From the NCBI GenBank assembly GCA_013397935.1, contig VZRN01000631.1, positions 2,743,484 through 2,807,483 of the forward strand: 64,000 nucleotides of DNA, in the 5' to 3' direction. A program made the translations under genes and the position numbers. The notes beneath the pieces were generated by a model. The model saw only the letters and a list, made by a program, of their open reading frames with translations, did not search any database and was not told the origin of the DNA. Origin of the DNA: Dasyornis broadbenti. Lineage: Eukaryota; Chordata; Aves; Passeriformes; Dasyornithidae. Positions 49,133-63,069 of this stretch are shown piece by piece. Within the stretch, counting starts at the first letter, position 1; the number at the start of each line of letters is the position of its first letter.

Positions 49133-52100
49133 TGGGAGTGACAAGTGGAAAAATGTCTCTTGTGATTGTTGACCACCTTTGCTGCTAGAGAAGTGAGACT
49201 CTAGAGAATCTGGTGGTGGCAAATCCCAGCCATATCCTTTGTACACAAAGCTTTTTACCTCTTTGTCCCCTTCTCACTGCACACGATCTTAAAACTCACC
49301 ATAGAGGAGGCACAGACTCATTGAGTGGCACTGCTCCTGCTCTGAAGGGCTGGTTGGTTGAGGAAGGAATGATAGCAACATTCACAGTTTTGATCATCCC
49401 ACCAAGGGCTGAGGAGGAAATCAGAGATAAAGCGAACAGGAAGCCAAGGCAAATATCTGTCTGTCTCCAGGACATGCGAATTCCCTTCTGACTGGAGCTC
49501 TGTTCTGCCTCTCCACCTGACTCACAATTTCTCTATAACACATTTCTGCTGAAATGAGCTGCACTGAGTACACCTGCTAGTAGGGCTGTTTATAGTAACC
49601 CACCTCCATTTGATTTAAACATATTAGAGAATGATCAGAGAAAAAAGTTTAGTTGGCAGTTCTGGAGGGAAAATAAAGCAGTAAGAGGGATTAGTCATGT
49701 CTGTAAGCAACATGGAGCAGTACTGATAGTCCTTCATGGTGGAACCAGGCAACAGCCACCGTACTTGCCCTGGAGATAAGACAAATGTGTTTCCAGACTC
49801 AGCAAACTGTCACTGCTCCTCTCCAAAGCAGCACAAGAGTTACCCAGGGTTGAGGTTTTGCTTCTAAGCAGGCATCCTGTCAGTGCTGATTTCCTGATGG
49901 GGACAGAAAGCAGAGTACAGACTAAAACAGATAAACTGGGTATCTTTGGGAATCAAGGGAAGTGATAGTAGTGAACTTCTCTCTGATGGCTGCCAAGTGA
50001 ATTTTCTTTGTATCTCATAAAGGACGTCCATATAAACACAGAAACACGGATAACCTAAAAGCATTTAGAATATGGGAATGCTTTTGCTAGGCCTGCACTA
50101 GGATTATAAACCCAAATTTACAGGACAGACTTGGCATTTCATGGACCAGGATCCTAACGCAGTTGACAGAGTACTGAACTGTAAAACATCAACATCCCTA
50201 AACCCTTACTTCAAAATGCAGTTTAGAATTTTGCATCGGTAGTAATCTAAGGGCAGATCTGCAGTAAGAGAATCTCCATAAGCCAGAATGTTTTTGGTTT
50301 TTCAGGAAGCAAGGAAAAGGAAGCAATTGGGAAAAGGTTTGAACAAAACTCAGATCCCATTGTCTAAAGAAGGAACATGCTGGATCAGAAACAGGCCAAC
50401 AAGACAACCTCAGCAGGAGACAGGAGGAGGATTAACAAGTGAAATTGCTATTTGACAATGAGTGTTGCCGCAATGGAAAGCACAAAGGACTGGCTGACAA
50501 AAATAATGATTAGATTCACAAGAGGTTTAGATATGAGAGGATGGAGCTGATGATTTCTCTCAGCTCAGCAGTAAAATACTCTTGTCATTGGCGATTTCCT
50601 TACAAAGCTGGCTGAACAGCTCCCTCCAAGACACAGAAATGCCACACATTAAGATTTGGGGGAAAGTTTTCTTCCAGTACAGGTCATGTAACTACTATCC
50701 TTCTGAAACTTCAGTAAAATTTTCTTCATTAACATTGGAAATATGAACATTACAAAGGGAAGTTAGACTATATAAAAAAAAAATTTAAAAACCTATTCTA
50801 GGTCTCTGAGAAGACCTCAGGGGTTTCTTCTCCAACATTGGAAGACAGGAATAGGCATATTGAATTTGAAGATTGGTCAAGTTCCAAAAATTTTCTGAAG
50901 TCCTCAAAATTTTATTTTCTGAAGGCACAAAAGACACAGACTTTGTTGTTGCTGAAATTAGCTTCCCTGGGTCACAGACTAGTATTCAAAGAGTGATTAC
51001 AAACGAAAGGGCTTTTCTTCAGTCAAGGAAGGGAAATAAATGCCATGCTTACAGTGTTTTAGCAACTCTTGCCACTGAGAATTTGTCTCAGAACAATGAA
51101 AATTAATGCAAAATAACTCAATTGATAAATGCTGGCTACAAGCTCCAGAGGAAAAACAACCACCCAGAAACCAGAATAAAACTTTTTTCTTTGGAGCCTT
51201 GCCAGCTTCTCCCTGAAACACAGTGATTTTTTGAGGCCTTCCAAGGCTACCATCTCACCTGCGGTGGCAGTGATCTTGTAGCAAGCACAGTTAACGTCAC
51301 GGTTTCAGGTCAAAATTATTTCTTCTGCAAGCATGAGCAAATCAGAGTCCACAGACTTCTCAACTCTCACTTTGTGGGAATGTTGTGAGACTTCTTTCCT
51401 ACATTATTTTCTGACTTGGTAAATTTTTGGGAGGATGTCATCGGTCTTTGCCTCTGTGTGTGTGCACTGTGCCTTCAACTACAAGGGCCTAAAACTTGTG
51501 GTACCTTCAATCACAGTATAAAAATTGTAAATACAAATTACAGCTCAGAGGTAGAAATACTCTTTTCCTCTTGTGGGTAGCAATTGCAAAGCTACAATTA
51601 ACCTCAATTAATAGGAAGGGTAAACTTTCTACAAAGAATATGGTGTTCAGGTGTTCTTAGTGAGAGCACTCGGCACTGCTTCAGCTGTCTGTAACAGGGA
51701 GCTCTGCTGGGGTGAAAATTAAAGCGGCTAAAGTTTAATCCAAGTGCAAAGTAGGTTTTTTCCGCCCTGTATAAAAAGTAATTCTGCTAATAAAAGCTGC
51801 CTGGAGAAGTTAAGAGTCTGCTTGGATCCTGAGTGCATCAATAGGCCTTCATTGCCCTGAAGAGCTTCCCCTGAGACCCCCATCACACACTCTGGCCACT
51901 GACACTTTTCAATTCAGGCTGAATTCCCTGGTTCTTCACTGAGGTCTGTGCTCAGTCCTGCCCCTGCTGTGCCAGACTCGAGTGGACTCCCAGGATTCCT
52001 GACCTCCAGCCTGCCTCATCACCACACATTTGTGTCATTTCTGACACAGTCATCACATTTCTGCTGATCTCTGGGCTGCACCCAGAACCTGTGAGTGCCA

Positions 52101-55073
52101 CCAGCCCTGCCCAGCTATTGGAAAAGTAATTTTCTGCAACCCTTACCTTAGGCAGCAATGTAACAATTGAGCTCTTTTCCATTGCTCTCACTGTTCTTTC
52201 CTCTTATTAGAATAAGAAATATTCCAAGTGCCAACAACCTACAAGATTGGTGGAACTAACAGAAAATTATCCATGTCAGTAGAGAGAAAAAATTTGGGAA
52301 AATTACTAAATCAGGTACAGAGCTGTCCCCTTCATGGTTTCTATTGTATTAAGGTTTACATTTTCAACTCACCGTGTCTCTCTCATATCCCTTGAGATAT
52401 ATTTTATATTCTATATCCAAAAACTATTTCCTATTGGCTCTCAGTGTTACAGTTGTAATAACTAGTGCAAAAAAACAGCACTCCATGCATGCTACTTGTA
52501 GGAGTTCCGTATCTATCCCAATAACCAGCAATATGTGCCTTTAGTTTCATCTTTATGCCATCAAGCCAGGTTGTTAATTATGTACATATACTAATGAACA
52601 TTTAAATAGTGCTTGCTGCCCAAAATAGAATATACTGGACAATGCGTTGTAGAAAAAAAATTACATCCCTTGAAGTCAAAGGTTTTGACTTCTTAATTTT
52701 AGATTTTTAATTTAAAACTTTCCTGTGTGTCTGAAATGACTTTATGTGTATTTGAATGTAGCTTGGCTTTTTGGCTGTATACTTTTGAGGGGAGTTTATA
52801 CTGCCTCGCATTTCATACAATTGGCTCAGTGCGAAGGAGGGAGAGCAAACATCACTACCTGATCAGTGGCCTTTGACTTGGGAATATCCTCACCTAACCT
52901 AAAACGGAAGGTACAGCAGAAGATCTGAGAAAGAAACTGAAAAGATAAAAAGCTTCAAAATCAAGACGATACATTTCGTTTTTTATTTTCCCCTTAAATT
53001 TTCTCCCCCAAGTTCTAGGACTATATATTCCCACTCTTCCCACTTAATTCTAGTTACATACCCATCCCTACTGAAAAACTGTTTTCTACAGCCACAGTGA
53101 TCCATATCCAGGTTAAAACTAATCACTTTTGTCAGGTGAGATTTCAGTGCTGGCTTAAAGCGTCTGTGAAACTATGGCCTCATTAATCAGCAAATTTTAT
53201 CTAATTACCAGAAGCCACAAGGGATGATCCTACTGCTGTAACATTTCACAGCTCCCATTCCCAAATTTGATGGGTTGTGTTGTCCCCTTCCATCAGGCTT
53301 GTGACCCAAATACCAGCACGTATGAACAAATTCCCATCCCCCTTGAGGCCTGGTTTGTATCTGCAATGGGCCCCAGCTCACAAATTACTGCTGCTCTGCA
53401 TAGCGAGTTCTTAATAGAAATTTCTCCTGATTTGGCAGACCTGGCCTTACATGCACCTCATTCCACCAGGGGTCAGGAGGCAGAGGGAGGTGTAGACCAG
53501 GATGGGAAGACACAAACAAATCCAGGCCCCTCTTGCAAAGTTGTTCCCTGACCCCCACCACAGGCAGCACAGCATCAGCTGAGGAGATGCCTTTGTTTCC
53601 CACTACGAAAATCTTTCATTCATGGTTTCAGAAAATAGAACCATTTCATTCCAGCTAAATGCGGTAGCTTAGATTAATAGCTTGTCACAGAAACACAAAC
53701 CATCTCACATGCAACAACGATCCACACAGAAGAGGGGAAAGGCCTTGCTTCTGGACTACTTAGGAGACAACACAGGGCCTTTACAGGCCCTTATCAGCCA
53801 CCCAGCAGAGTAGGGCTGACAATGGCACATTTTCTTCCAGAACAATCTACTGCAGCCATTTCCCCCCCATCAAGAAAACAACTGGACTATTCTTAAAGGT
53901 TAGAGATTAGACTACTTATTTAAAAGAGATGAAGCATTTTAGTCTTCCAGTTATGGGTTTCCATGAGAAAACCCCCATGCTTGCCCCAGAGTTCCTTTTG
54001 TGTCTAGTCTAGACTATCATAATAGATTTAACGATTGTTTTTATTACATAAATTTGAGAAACAGACTCAGAGAATTCGGTTATTAGAAAAATTCTGCTTT
54101 GAATAAGATAGGACAATGTGTGGCTTTTAAAATGCAAACCATGAACGCCTCTATTGTTGGTTTGCTTTCAAAGTTGATTTCTCAGTCTAGAAAAAGGCAA
54201 AAGCCATTAAATGTATTTCAGAATGTTCCAAACTATAATATCCATAGGAAGATTTCCTTTTCCTACACTTCTTCCTGTGCATAAGGACAGAGTGGAGTTC
54301 TTCCTGCATGGAAAAATAGGATTTGACTTTAAATTGCTGTTCCAAATGATAGTAAAGTGCCAATCCCAAACCAGCACTAGATAATCATGGTCACCAAGTT
54401 ATCTATTAAATCAAAGCTGGACATCCTGCCAGTCACTCACAGCTAAGAATTCTGAAGTACTTGTATCATCCTTTGTCATTATTTGCTCCTCCAGGCTGGA
54501 TACATTTCATACTTCTCTGAGGAGTGAGGTGTAAGAGGGCTTTGTAAAGCAGTCTTCTTGTATTCATGGCCATGATACTCCATTTACATTATTTACTGAA
54601 GAAGTGCCCTCACTGTGCCTCTCATCTGGGCAGCCCACACAGGCAGGTCTTACAGGACATTTTTTATTAAAAATAAGGCTGCTTTAGATGTGGTTTCTGC
54701 TAAGTACCTTTATATGAAACTATTTTTGGTGCTATTTTGACTTCCTCCACAGTTCAACCTTCCAGATTACTTCTGTCCTGCTTTACACTTGGAAGGGATT
54801 GAAAACCTTGTTAGTGGTGTTAAATGGAACAGAGATTCCTGCTAATGGATTATTGATCATACCTGAGTGATCTTTAGAGTATCACAAGCAGAATGCCTTT
54901 CTCCCCTTTGTATAAGAATCTAATATTAAAAATATTAGCATTACATGCTAATTATTTTCATGAAGGAAAGCATTAAGCACAAAGTACATCTCTGCTGTAA
55001 GAGGAGGTAGCATCCCTATTTTTTAACCACAGATTCTATAGGGTATTTCATCAAACTCACAGAACCCCTTTAC

Positions 55074-55112
55074 AAAAAAAAGCAAACAAACAAAAAAACA
55101 AAAAAATAAAAA
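55074..55112. repeat. A-rich low-complexity tract
   Basis: About 40 bp of A with CAAA units. Confidence 0.85.
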
Positions 55113-58100
55113 TTCAGTATTAAAGTTCTCCATTACTTGGCCATAACCACAAGCTTTTTTGGCTGAAACACATCACAAAGTAATTTGCTACCTCCCCACA
55201 ACAGTGATTTTAAATAGAGCAAGAATTAGGGACTTGGCAGATGAAAAGTGCAATTTTATTTCATTTACATTGTGCTAGAAACTTTTTTCAGCTTTGTGGG
55301 TTGTGTCTGACAGGCATCCTGAAACTAACCCAAAGTCCTTTTCCATCTACAATCCAGGACATATTAGGTAGATTTGGGTTTAAGGCTAGTTTTCTGTTAG
55401 GTGACACTTAACTAAATCATACCCTATTTCTTTCCTACAGCTGGAGTCAGAAATGCTAATAATTTTAGTTTTACTTTATAAAAAGTCAGTTTTCAGAAAT
55501 ACCCTGTGCAACAGGCTGGTCAGAAAATTATATATAAATCCTCATCTAAGATCCTGCCAGGGGAAAAATCAGCAAACTGGAAAGCCTATGAATCCATCCT
55601 GTTTTCAACTAATTTTGAAATGAGGTTAGAATGGTTAAAGGCACCCCAGGTTTGCATCTGTGCAGCGCTGTCACACTGTGCTAATCCAGGCTTTCACTCT
55701 GGCCCAGACAGCTCCCTGGAACACTCACAGGAGAACACATGCTTCTAATTACCCATTTTCTCTGTGCAGGCAGCTCTCAAGACCTGCATTTCCCAAATGA
55801 TTGAAATCTAATTCCCCAGGAAGAAAACACATCCAGCATCTTTGCTGCAGTCCTAGAAGGAAAGAGGAAATGACAAAAGGCCTGTCCGTCCACACATACA
55901 AATTGGTCGCCTACACCAGCATCTCTTTGCTCCCTTCACATTTTGGGAAATAACTGTAAGTATTTGGACCCAATCCTTCCTTATGGGAGGAAGTGAAGCT
56001 GGCTTTTGCCATGGAAATGTGGTGACCTCTGTCACACAAGGAATGTGTGGCAGCCCTGTCATTTTTAGTCTGTGATGCCAAGTTTCTCATTCTGTCCCAC
56101 CAAGAAAATTGCTTATTGGTACCTGAACACAGAGCTTGCGGGGATGCTCCCTTAAAATAAAATTCTCCAAAGGATTCTCACAGGGGAAAAAGGATTCTAA
56201 GGATAGAAATACTTTTTTTTTTTGTTCTAATTTTCCCTTCACAGTGGAAAAGACCAGCCACAAAGGAACGTGATCAAAGACTAAGTTTAGTCACAGGTAC
56301 GACAGAAGAGAGCATTTTAAAAATACAGCTTGCCAAGGGCTGAACAATAATTTATGGGCCGAAATAGAGAAATGAGTGAAAAGACAAGTAAAGCTTAAAC
56401 CAACCCACCCCCACCCCATCTAAAATGAAGTAGTTCACTGTGAAAATATGAAAAAATAATAACCAAGAATCCTAATGAATTGGATCATGATGGTGTACAT
56501 ATTAGCCATGTATATTCAGCAAGCAACAAGCTCATCTTCAAAAAGCACAGGAAGAATGTGAGAGCTTTGACTTCAGCAGTGTTATTTGTCCAAAACTGAA
56601 AGCTGCAGTTTCCTCCAAATTGTTTCTTAGTACCACCTCTCGAAGAAAAACCTAAATAGTAATTTGGTTTCTACTCCTTCCATCCTTCTAACCTCTTCCT
56701 TTTTCCAAAATTAAAAAAAAAAAAGTTGCTGATTTGCAAAATGAGCAGGCTAAAGAAGCTTTTTTTGGAATTATAGCCCTATGTTCACCACTTGGGGAAT
56801 ACATTTGAATTTCAAGTCTATTCACTACAGAACCAGGAATGATAACCAAGTTGTACACATTACAGCATGGAAGGTAACGGCAATGCAATAAAAACACCCG
56901 GAACTGCTGAGGGGCAGTTTAGAATTTAGGCTCAGTTATGAAGCTGAGACTGGACTGAGATAAATCACTTATATAACAGTCTCACTTACAGGAGCCATAA
57001 TCTGTATTTTATCCTGATGTTTTTTATGAATTGGGCAGCAACTGAATCCACCGATTATCATGGAAGTGACACCTACCACAGTCACATTAATACCCGGGAT
57101 TCATATCCTGTGATCCACAATCCCAGCTACAGGAGGATGCAAGAGACTGACTGTTATTCCAGAAAGGGCATACCTGTGAAAATAAAGTGGTTTTTTTTTC
57201 AGTTGAAATTAGATTAATCACTGAAAGTTATCACATGCCCACTAAATAATAGAGAGGACAGAGCATCAGCAATCTGGCAAATATCAGTAATTTCCTAAAG
57301 ACAAAACATTGACCTTTAGTGGATCTATTCCTCAATTGCCATCTGGAGTTACTTTGCTTGTTGGAGAGAAAAGATTATTGCCTCAAAAGCAAAAAGATCA
57401 AGTAAATACCCCAAATAAAGCCATTATCACAATGAAGTTAGCAGTTCCATTCTAAACACGAAGTGGACCTAAGTAACAGACAATTGCCCAGAGACAACTG
57501 TTAGATTTAACACTGTGTAAAGTTTATTGGGGAGAATCAATAGTCTCTGCCAATGACATTTAGAGCACTGAACACTACGGAATATTTTACCTCAGATGCC
57601 TGAACCTTTACAGTTTGATTCTCATTTTAGCATACAAATCCTGCTAACCACCTTTCTTTTGAAAAAAAACCTTAAGGTGCTTTAAAAGTTGCGATGGGTT
57701 AGACTAAAAAATAAAGCTAAAAAATTATATCAAAAGCAGTTAATTAAAAAATAAAACCAAACCAACAAACAAAAACCCCAACACTTTCAGAACTAGTGAA
57801 TGTTTCAGAGATGACCAAATCCGGGTTAACAGAAGGATGACAAATTGGGATTTGCCTCCTTGCAAGATTTTATTAACATGGCTTTATTGTAGTTGTTGCA
57901 TCAGCAGAACAGCTCTGCTGGGACACACAGCCAACTTCACACCATTTTTCTGACAGAGTCGCAGAAGATGGTTCACAGCTGCAGATTCTAGAATTGTTCC
58001 TAGAGCTGAGCCTGACAGAATTTTTGCCAAGTTTATTACAGTTAAACAGTTCTTGAAGAACAGCTGATTTCTCTTAAGTTATGAGTATTACTTTATAGCT

Positions 58101-59044
58101 ATATAATGCAAAAGGAGCATTTATATCTCACAGTGTTCACTTGTTTACATACAGAGTCCCATGTTAAAGACTTTTTTTCAGTAAAAATTTTGTAAACTCA
58201 CTTATTTGAAGAACTTGACTAGGAGAAGAGGGAAATGTCTTACCTTTGCCTTCTCACCTCGTTTCAGCATCAGCACAATTTACAGGAATATGGCAGGCAA
58301 AATTTGGCTAACAGAAGAATTCAGTTATCAGTAAGACACCAAAAAGATGACATCTTAAAAAGACTGCAGATGGAGAATTTGTTCCCTGTAATATAGAGTG
58401 GTTTTTCCCAGGGTTTTTTTTTTTTCAATTCCTTCTTACAATCTGTTTTTCATGGATTTGTACATACTGTGAAAAGTTATTTTGCAGTTTGAAGTGTCAT
58501 GCCTAAACCTTTCTGAGAGCTATTTTAATTATCTCAAAATATTGATCAACTGATTTACAGTTCATCACTTTAGGAAGTTTATTGATGAATATATCCCTAT
58601 CTGGTTTTCCTCAGTCATGTTTCACACATTTCATACCTTTACTCTCTGAAGTGTTAATTACCAATCATCTCTGAAATTGTGCCCATCTGTTTACGACATA
58701 TTGACAATGAGATACCCAAGTCTAGTTAAAATATTCTATGAGTGTTCTTGAAATTACTTGAGGCCACTACCCTGCTGCTGTTCCAAGTAATGCCCACAGA
58801 AAGTCCCCAATTATGTTGTCCTTTCCTTCACCCTGCCACCAAGCAAAGGAATATCTAATTTGCTCTCCACTTTTTCCCTCAGCTCTATTTTTCAAGTTTT
58901 CCCTTGTACTGAACTTCTCATTTTCTTTTTCCCAAGGACACATCAGTTTTTATTTCTCCTCTCCCCTCAGTTACATTCAATTTCCTGTTTCCAAGATTTT
59001 TAGATTATGTTGTATTATTTCTTCCTACTTGTGTTTGTAACACC

Positions 59045-59130
59045 TGACTTAGGCTCATCTGCAAATGCTGTTAATATTCTTCTTACATCCAGCCTCTCTG
59101 AAATCATTGATCTGGGACATTCATCAAAAC
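59045..59130 (-). mobile_element. Possible ancient CR1 fragment
   Basis: The + strand contains CTCATCTGCAAATGCTG and, later, ATCATTGATCTGGGACATTC. These echo the reverse complement of a CR1 segment (TCATCTGCAAATTTGCTG and ATCATTGATAAAGATGTT type). The similarity is partial and judged by eye only. Confidence 0.3.
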
Positions 59131-60350
59131 AGACCAGTTGCTTTCTTCCACAGAAGAATAAATGAAACTAAATGCAAAATTTGTTTGGCCAAAGACACAG
59201 TAAAGGTGGAGTCAAACAAAAGTAATTAAAGAATTTAAAAAGTACATTAGAAGCTCTCCAAACAGAAAAAAATAAAACAAGAATGACAGCAGATGCTCAG
59301 TGAGAAGAGGGATGCTCAGGCAGGATTAGTTCTGCCATTTCTAGAATGACATGAAGCAAGAGTGGAAGGACAGAACAAATTCTCTGCATTCCTTTCATCA
59401 GCCAAACATATTTCCTGGTCCTATCATGTCAATAATCCCAGAATTAAGTGGGACAGCTGCAGGAGAAAGTAGAAACTACAAGGCATCTTTCCCTGCTTTA
59501 AGAAGAAAGCTTTGGCAATAGACACAGTGTGATAAAGTGAAAACTCTGCAGTCATGACACACCCCCCATAAAGGCATGGATGGGGAAAGGGCCTTTCCTG
59601 AAGGATGAGGTGGAGGCTGGAGCTGTTTACAATGACACTCATGACATTAACAGATTGTTTCAGTTGTGTGTTGCCCAGACATCCTTGAAAATTTACAGCT
59701 GGCAATTTCCTCTGAATGCCTCATTCAACACCTGCCTTCTCGTTGCCTTATTTCCCCAGCTCTATTTTATTCTCCTCCCCGGTCTTTCCATTTACAAGTC
59801 CTACTTCACCAGTCAAGAAATCATGACATTAATGTGATGTTTCTCTCTTATTTGTATGACTCCTCCTGCTATCAGAAGCTCAGCTTTGCTGGATGCACAA
59901 CCCCTAATGCTGGCACACCACCCAAGAAAATCATACTGATTCTGAGAAACTAAATTGACCACAGCTAAAGGAGATGATCTGCTAAAGCAAATTTACAGCA
60001 AGGGTGTCCAAAAACAAACAAAAAAGCTTTAAGGAGTGAAAAAACCTGCATAAAAGATAAGAGCACTACATAGCTTCTAGCTTTGGGGTGAAGGTTAATT
60101 AGCACGGCTTGCCCATCCACATAACCTTTATTTTGTGACACACTCAGACTGTGGTGGCCCATCCCATCATCCCAAACACTGTGAGCAGGGATTAGACAAA
60201 CATTCAAAATATATTAACTCTCACAAATTGTGGGGGCCTTGTGAAGAACAAATAGAACACAAAAGCTTAGTTACTTAATTTTGCCGTTACAGTTCCCACT
60301 CCCTGCTTTGGTTTGTGCTACTGGGTCTCCCGTCACCCATTTTTTTTTTT

Positions 60351-60600
60351 CCCCAGGCTGAAGAATCCCAGCTCCCTCAGTCCCTTCTGCACCTTGGAGA
60401 TGGGCTGTTGGATTTGCACAGAGTTTTCCACATCTTTCTCGTAGTGATGGGCCAAAAACCAGGCATGGTGTGCCACATGCAGCTACTGAGTGACCAGCAG
60501 AGAGAAAGAATCACTTCACTTGATGTCCTGGTTATGTTCCTTTTGATCCAGCCTAGCGCGCAGTTAGCTTTTATCACTACCAGGCCACACTGCTGACCTG
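60351..60600 (-). mobile_element. CR1 LINE fragment, about 250 bp
   Basis: The + strand reads CCCCAGGCTGAAGAATCCCA, then CTCCCTCAGTCCCTT. Further on it has GAATCACTTCACTTGATGTC, CTTTTGATCCAGCC and a TTAGCTTTT...CACACTGCTG stretch, the same order as the reverse complement of avian CR1 ORF2. A central part is shorter than the consensus (an internal deletion). A T10 run lies just to its left. It is well beyond any coding ability. Confidence 0.85.
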
Positions 60601-62207
60601 AAACCCAAGCAAATTTTTCTATTGATTCCAGCAAGGCCTAAATACCAGACTGAACATCTAATAAAGGAGCCAACAGACAGGGAACAGTGGCAACAAAAAA
60701 GCGAGCATAAGCTTACACCAACTCCTGATAGCATGCGTGTGAGAAAAGTTGTGATCAGACACACTCATCCTGCTAAAACAGCTGCTTTTTACTGACTGCC
60801 CTGAGTTTCTGAACCAGCCTTCACCTGGCTCCTTCCAGAAGGGAGACAGGAAGAGTTCAGTTTTCTCAGACCACAGCTTGCAGGAAGATAGGAAGGCTAT
60901 TTCTAAAAAAAAAATGATGTGTTGTTTGAGATAACAAAGCCAGTGATAGTGACGAGCCAGGAACTCTCCCCTACTCAAGCATAGGATTTAGCAAACAAAC
61001 TGGCAGAACCAACCCCTGCTGTGTTTGTTACTCCTGCAATTTATTAAAACCATATTGCAGTTTGGGGCATTACCAACACCTGATGAAATTGTGAAGCTGC
61101 ATCTTCTCCCAACATAGTTAACATTCATTTAACAAACTGATTTAAGGATTTGAACATTTTTCTGTTATACGTACACAAAAAGAAAATAGAAGAGATCTTT
61201 CTGCACAAGCAGGAGTTAAAAAAAGAATCTGACTTTTTGGTCTCTTACATCAGTTTGTTTTGAACACCAGAGCTAGCTAGAACATCAAAACACACATAGG
61301 AACTGTTTATTCTAAGTGCTAGAGTTACACCCCTGCTTTTAACCCACCAACAGCTTGCTATGTCTGTCCATTCTACTGGAATCACTTTCAAACTCAATCC
61401 AAGCAGCTCCAGTGCTATCTTCAATTACAGTCACTCTGCAAAAGCCAACCCACCAGAGCAAGACAAAGGAAATCAAACAAAGCACTCTTACCACCCTGAC
61501 ACAGATGTTAACAGGATGTAGTTCCTTTTAGGCATGATGAAAAATAAAAGAGACCATTCACATTCCAGCTCTTCAAGTCTTAAACGCTGCAAAATTTTTT
61601 CCAAGACATTTAACTGAGGAGTTCAGTGCAGCAATACATCACACAGGATTTGATTTGGTGCCACATGGTCTCACATCCTCTGAGATTCTGCCCAAAACAC
61701 AAACATGTATTTGAATACAAGATTTCCCCAGCTGTCCCAGAAAGAAAGTAAAGAAACCACATAACACACACCCACAAAATGAAGATTGAGGAACTGGAAT
61801 CCCCACAGCACTTGTAGAATTGGTCAGGCAATCAAAACAGTGTATGTGTAATTAGATTTATTTATTCAAGTATGTTATGGTTTTCATTGTACTAGCAACC
61901 TTTTGGGGATGACTACAGATGCCTAACTTTAACCTGTTGCATTACACAGAAGATATGGATTTAAAAAATCATATGAAAAAATACAGGTTTTGAGCCTCAT
62001 CCAGCAGTTACATGGCTGAGCACACACTATCTGTAAAGTTAGAAAGCCAACAAAAGCTTCAAAAACAGTTAAGTATTCTTTTTATGACGTATTAACCACA
62101 GCACAGTACTTGCCTGCTAGATAAACTTCACACCAGTGGTAGTTTAGCCACCACTCCCACTACTCTGGCATAGCCTTCACACCACGAAACACTTCTTGTT
62201 TTCCTTT
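60601..62207. other. Intergenic, nothing recognised
   Basis: About 1.6 kb of AT-rich sequence without recognisable exons or repeats. It could include the 3' UTR of a - strand gene, if the open frame at 62.2-62.67 kb is genuine. Confidence 0.5.
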
Positions 62208-62672
62208 TTAAACTGTGCAAAAGTGCTTAAGCATCCCTCCCATACTCCCAGCCACAGCACAGGTGAACACCACCTTAACAAAGCTATAGAGAAAGTTTCC
62301 TTTGGAAACCACCAAGATGGCATTCCGCAAATCGAAAGTATCACTTCCATAAGAAGCTTCACTGACCAGTGTAATGCCATCCTGCAAACAAAGTAACTGA
62401 TGAAAGTTTGTTCCTACAAGGGTATTTAAATACTTCCGAATAGTAGACTCCTCACACAAGTCATAGATTTCTGTAACTGTTGCTTTTTCAAATAAGGAGG
62501 TAAGGCTCTGGAAAAACGGATAGGTAGGTACAGAGTGCTTCCACTGGTAAGAGCTTTTCCACACAAACTCAGCAAGCACATTCCGTGTTCCTTCAAGCAG
62601 CAATGAGATGTACAACCATAGCCTGCTGAGTTTGTGCCACCAGTGAAAAGCCCTAAGATCACCCCTGTTCAC
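62208..62672 (-). CDS. Unassigned open frame, possible exon(s) of a - strand gene
   Basis: A 154-codon frame in AT-balanced DNA with protein-like composition: hydrophobic helices (WLYISLLLEG near its start and a YSFVKVVFTCAVAG stretch near its end) separated by a polar segment (EKATVTEIYDLCEESTIRKY). I do not recognise it. Splice-like signals on the - strand include CTTAG before 62652, TTTGTTTGCAG inside the frame before GATGGC (about 62380), and AAG/GTGGTG after 62274, so a 62652-62274 exon is possible. Just upstream is a donor-like ATGAG/GTAACC at about 62683, only 30 bases before the acceptor-like site, which is too close for a normal intron. It could be a real exon of a neighbouring gene, a decayed retrocopy, or chance. 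Confidence 0.3.
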   Translation of the reverse strand: MNRGDLRAFHWWHKLSRLWLYISLLLEGTRNVLAEFVWKSSYQWKHSVPTYPFFQSLTSLFEKATVTEIYDLCEESTIRKYLNTLVGTNFHQLLCLQDGITLVSEASYGSDTFDLRNAILVVSKGNFLYSFVKVVFTCAVAGSMGGMLKHFCTV

Positions 62673-62984
62673 GTCTGGTTACCTCATATGTTTCACAGAG
62701 CTCCAGATTTGGATAAACCTAAAGCCAGCCTTGCCTGAAGCACACTTTGAAGGGCAGCTGCAAGGGGCTACTGCAGGAAGCTGGATACCCCGTGGATAAA
62801 GGCATCGTAAAGGAGGGGACACACACCACAACTGCGATCTGCACGGGCTTTAGGGGAGAGCACAGGACTGCTGGGGTAAGGGCCACCCAGCGAGGGCTGC
62901 TGCCCCTGCTGCTCACAGGGCCCACTCTAGACCTGGGATTGATGCCTATGTAATTTGGGTCAACGTTACAAGATGCTTACATAG

Positions 62985-63069
62985 CTTGAGTTATAAGACA
63001 TCAATGTAACTTGAATGATAACTTTCTATATCAGTACAACCTGAACTATAACTTCCTATACAATGTAAT
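62985..63069. repeat. Degenerate 25-30 bp tandem repeat
   Basis: Three related units start at 62985 (CTTGAGTTATAA), 63010 (CTTGAATGATAACTTTCTATA) and 63040 (CCTGAACTATAACTTCCTATA). They straddle or open the LTR-like element that follows; such repeats are common in retroviral U3 regions. Confidence 0.65.

Larger units (their letters stand above)
49133..60350. other. Intergenic, no gene recognised
   Basis: About 11 kb of AT-rich sequence. It has A-rich runs at 55074-55112 and 57740-57780, a small AT-rich palindromic cluster near 54.92-54.96 kb, and an old LINE-like patch near 59.05 kb. No coding exon is recognised. Confidence 0.6.

Noticed and set aside
51720..51830. TATAAAAAG and AATAAAAG close together, an LTR-like look
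   Set aside because: Only two AT-rich motifs, with no TG/CA ends or flanking duplication. Too weak to call.
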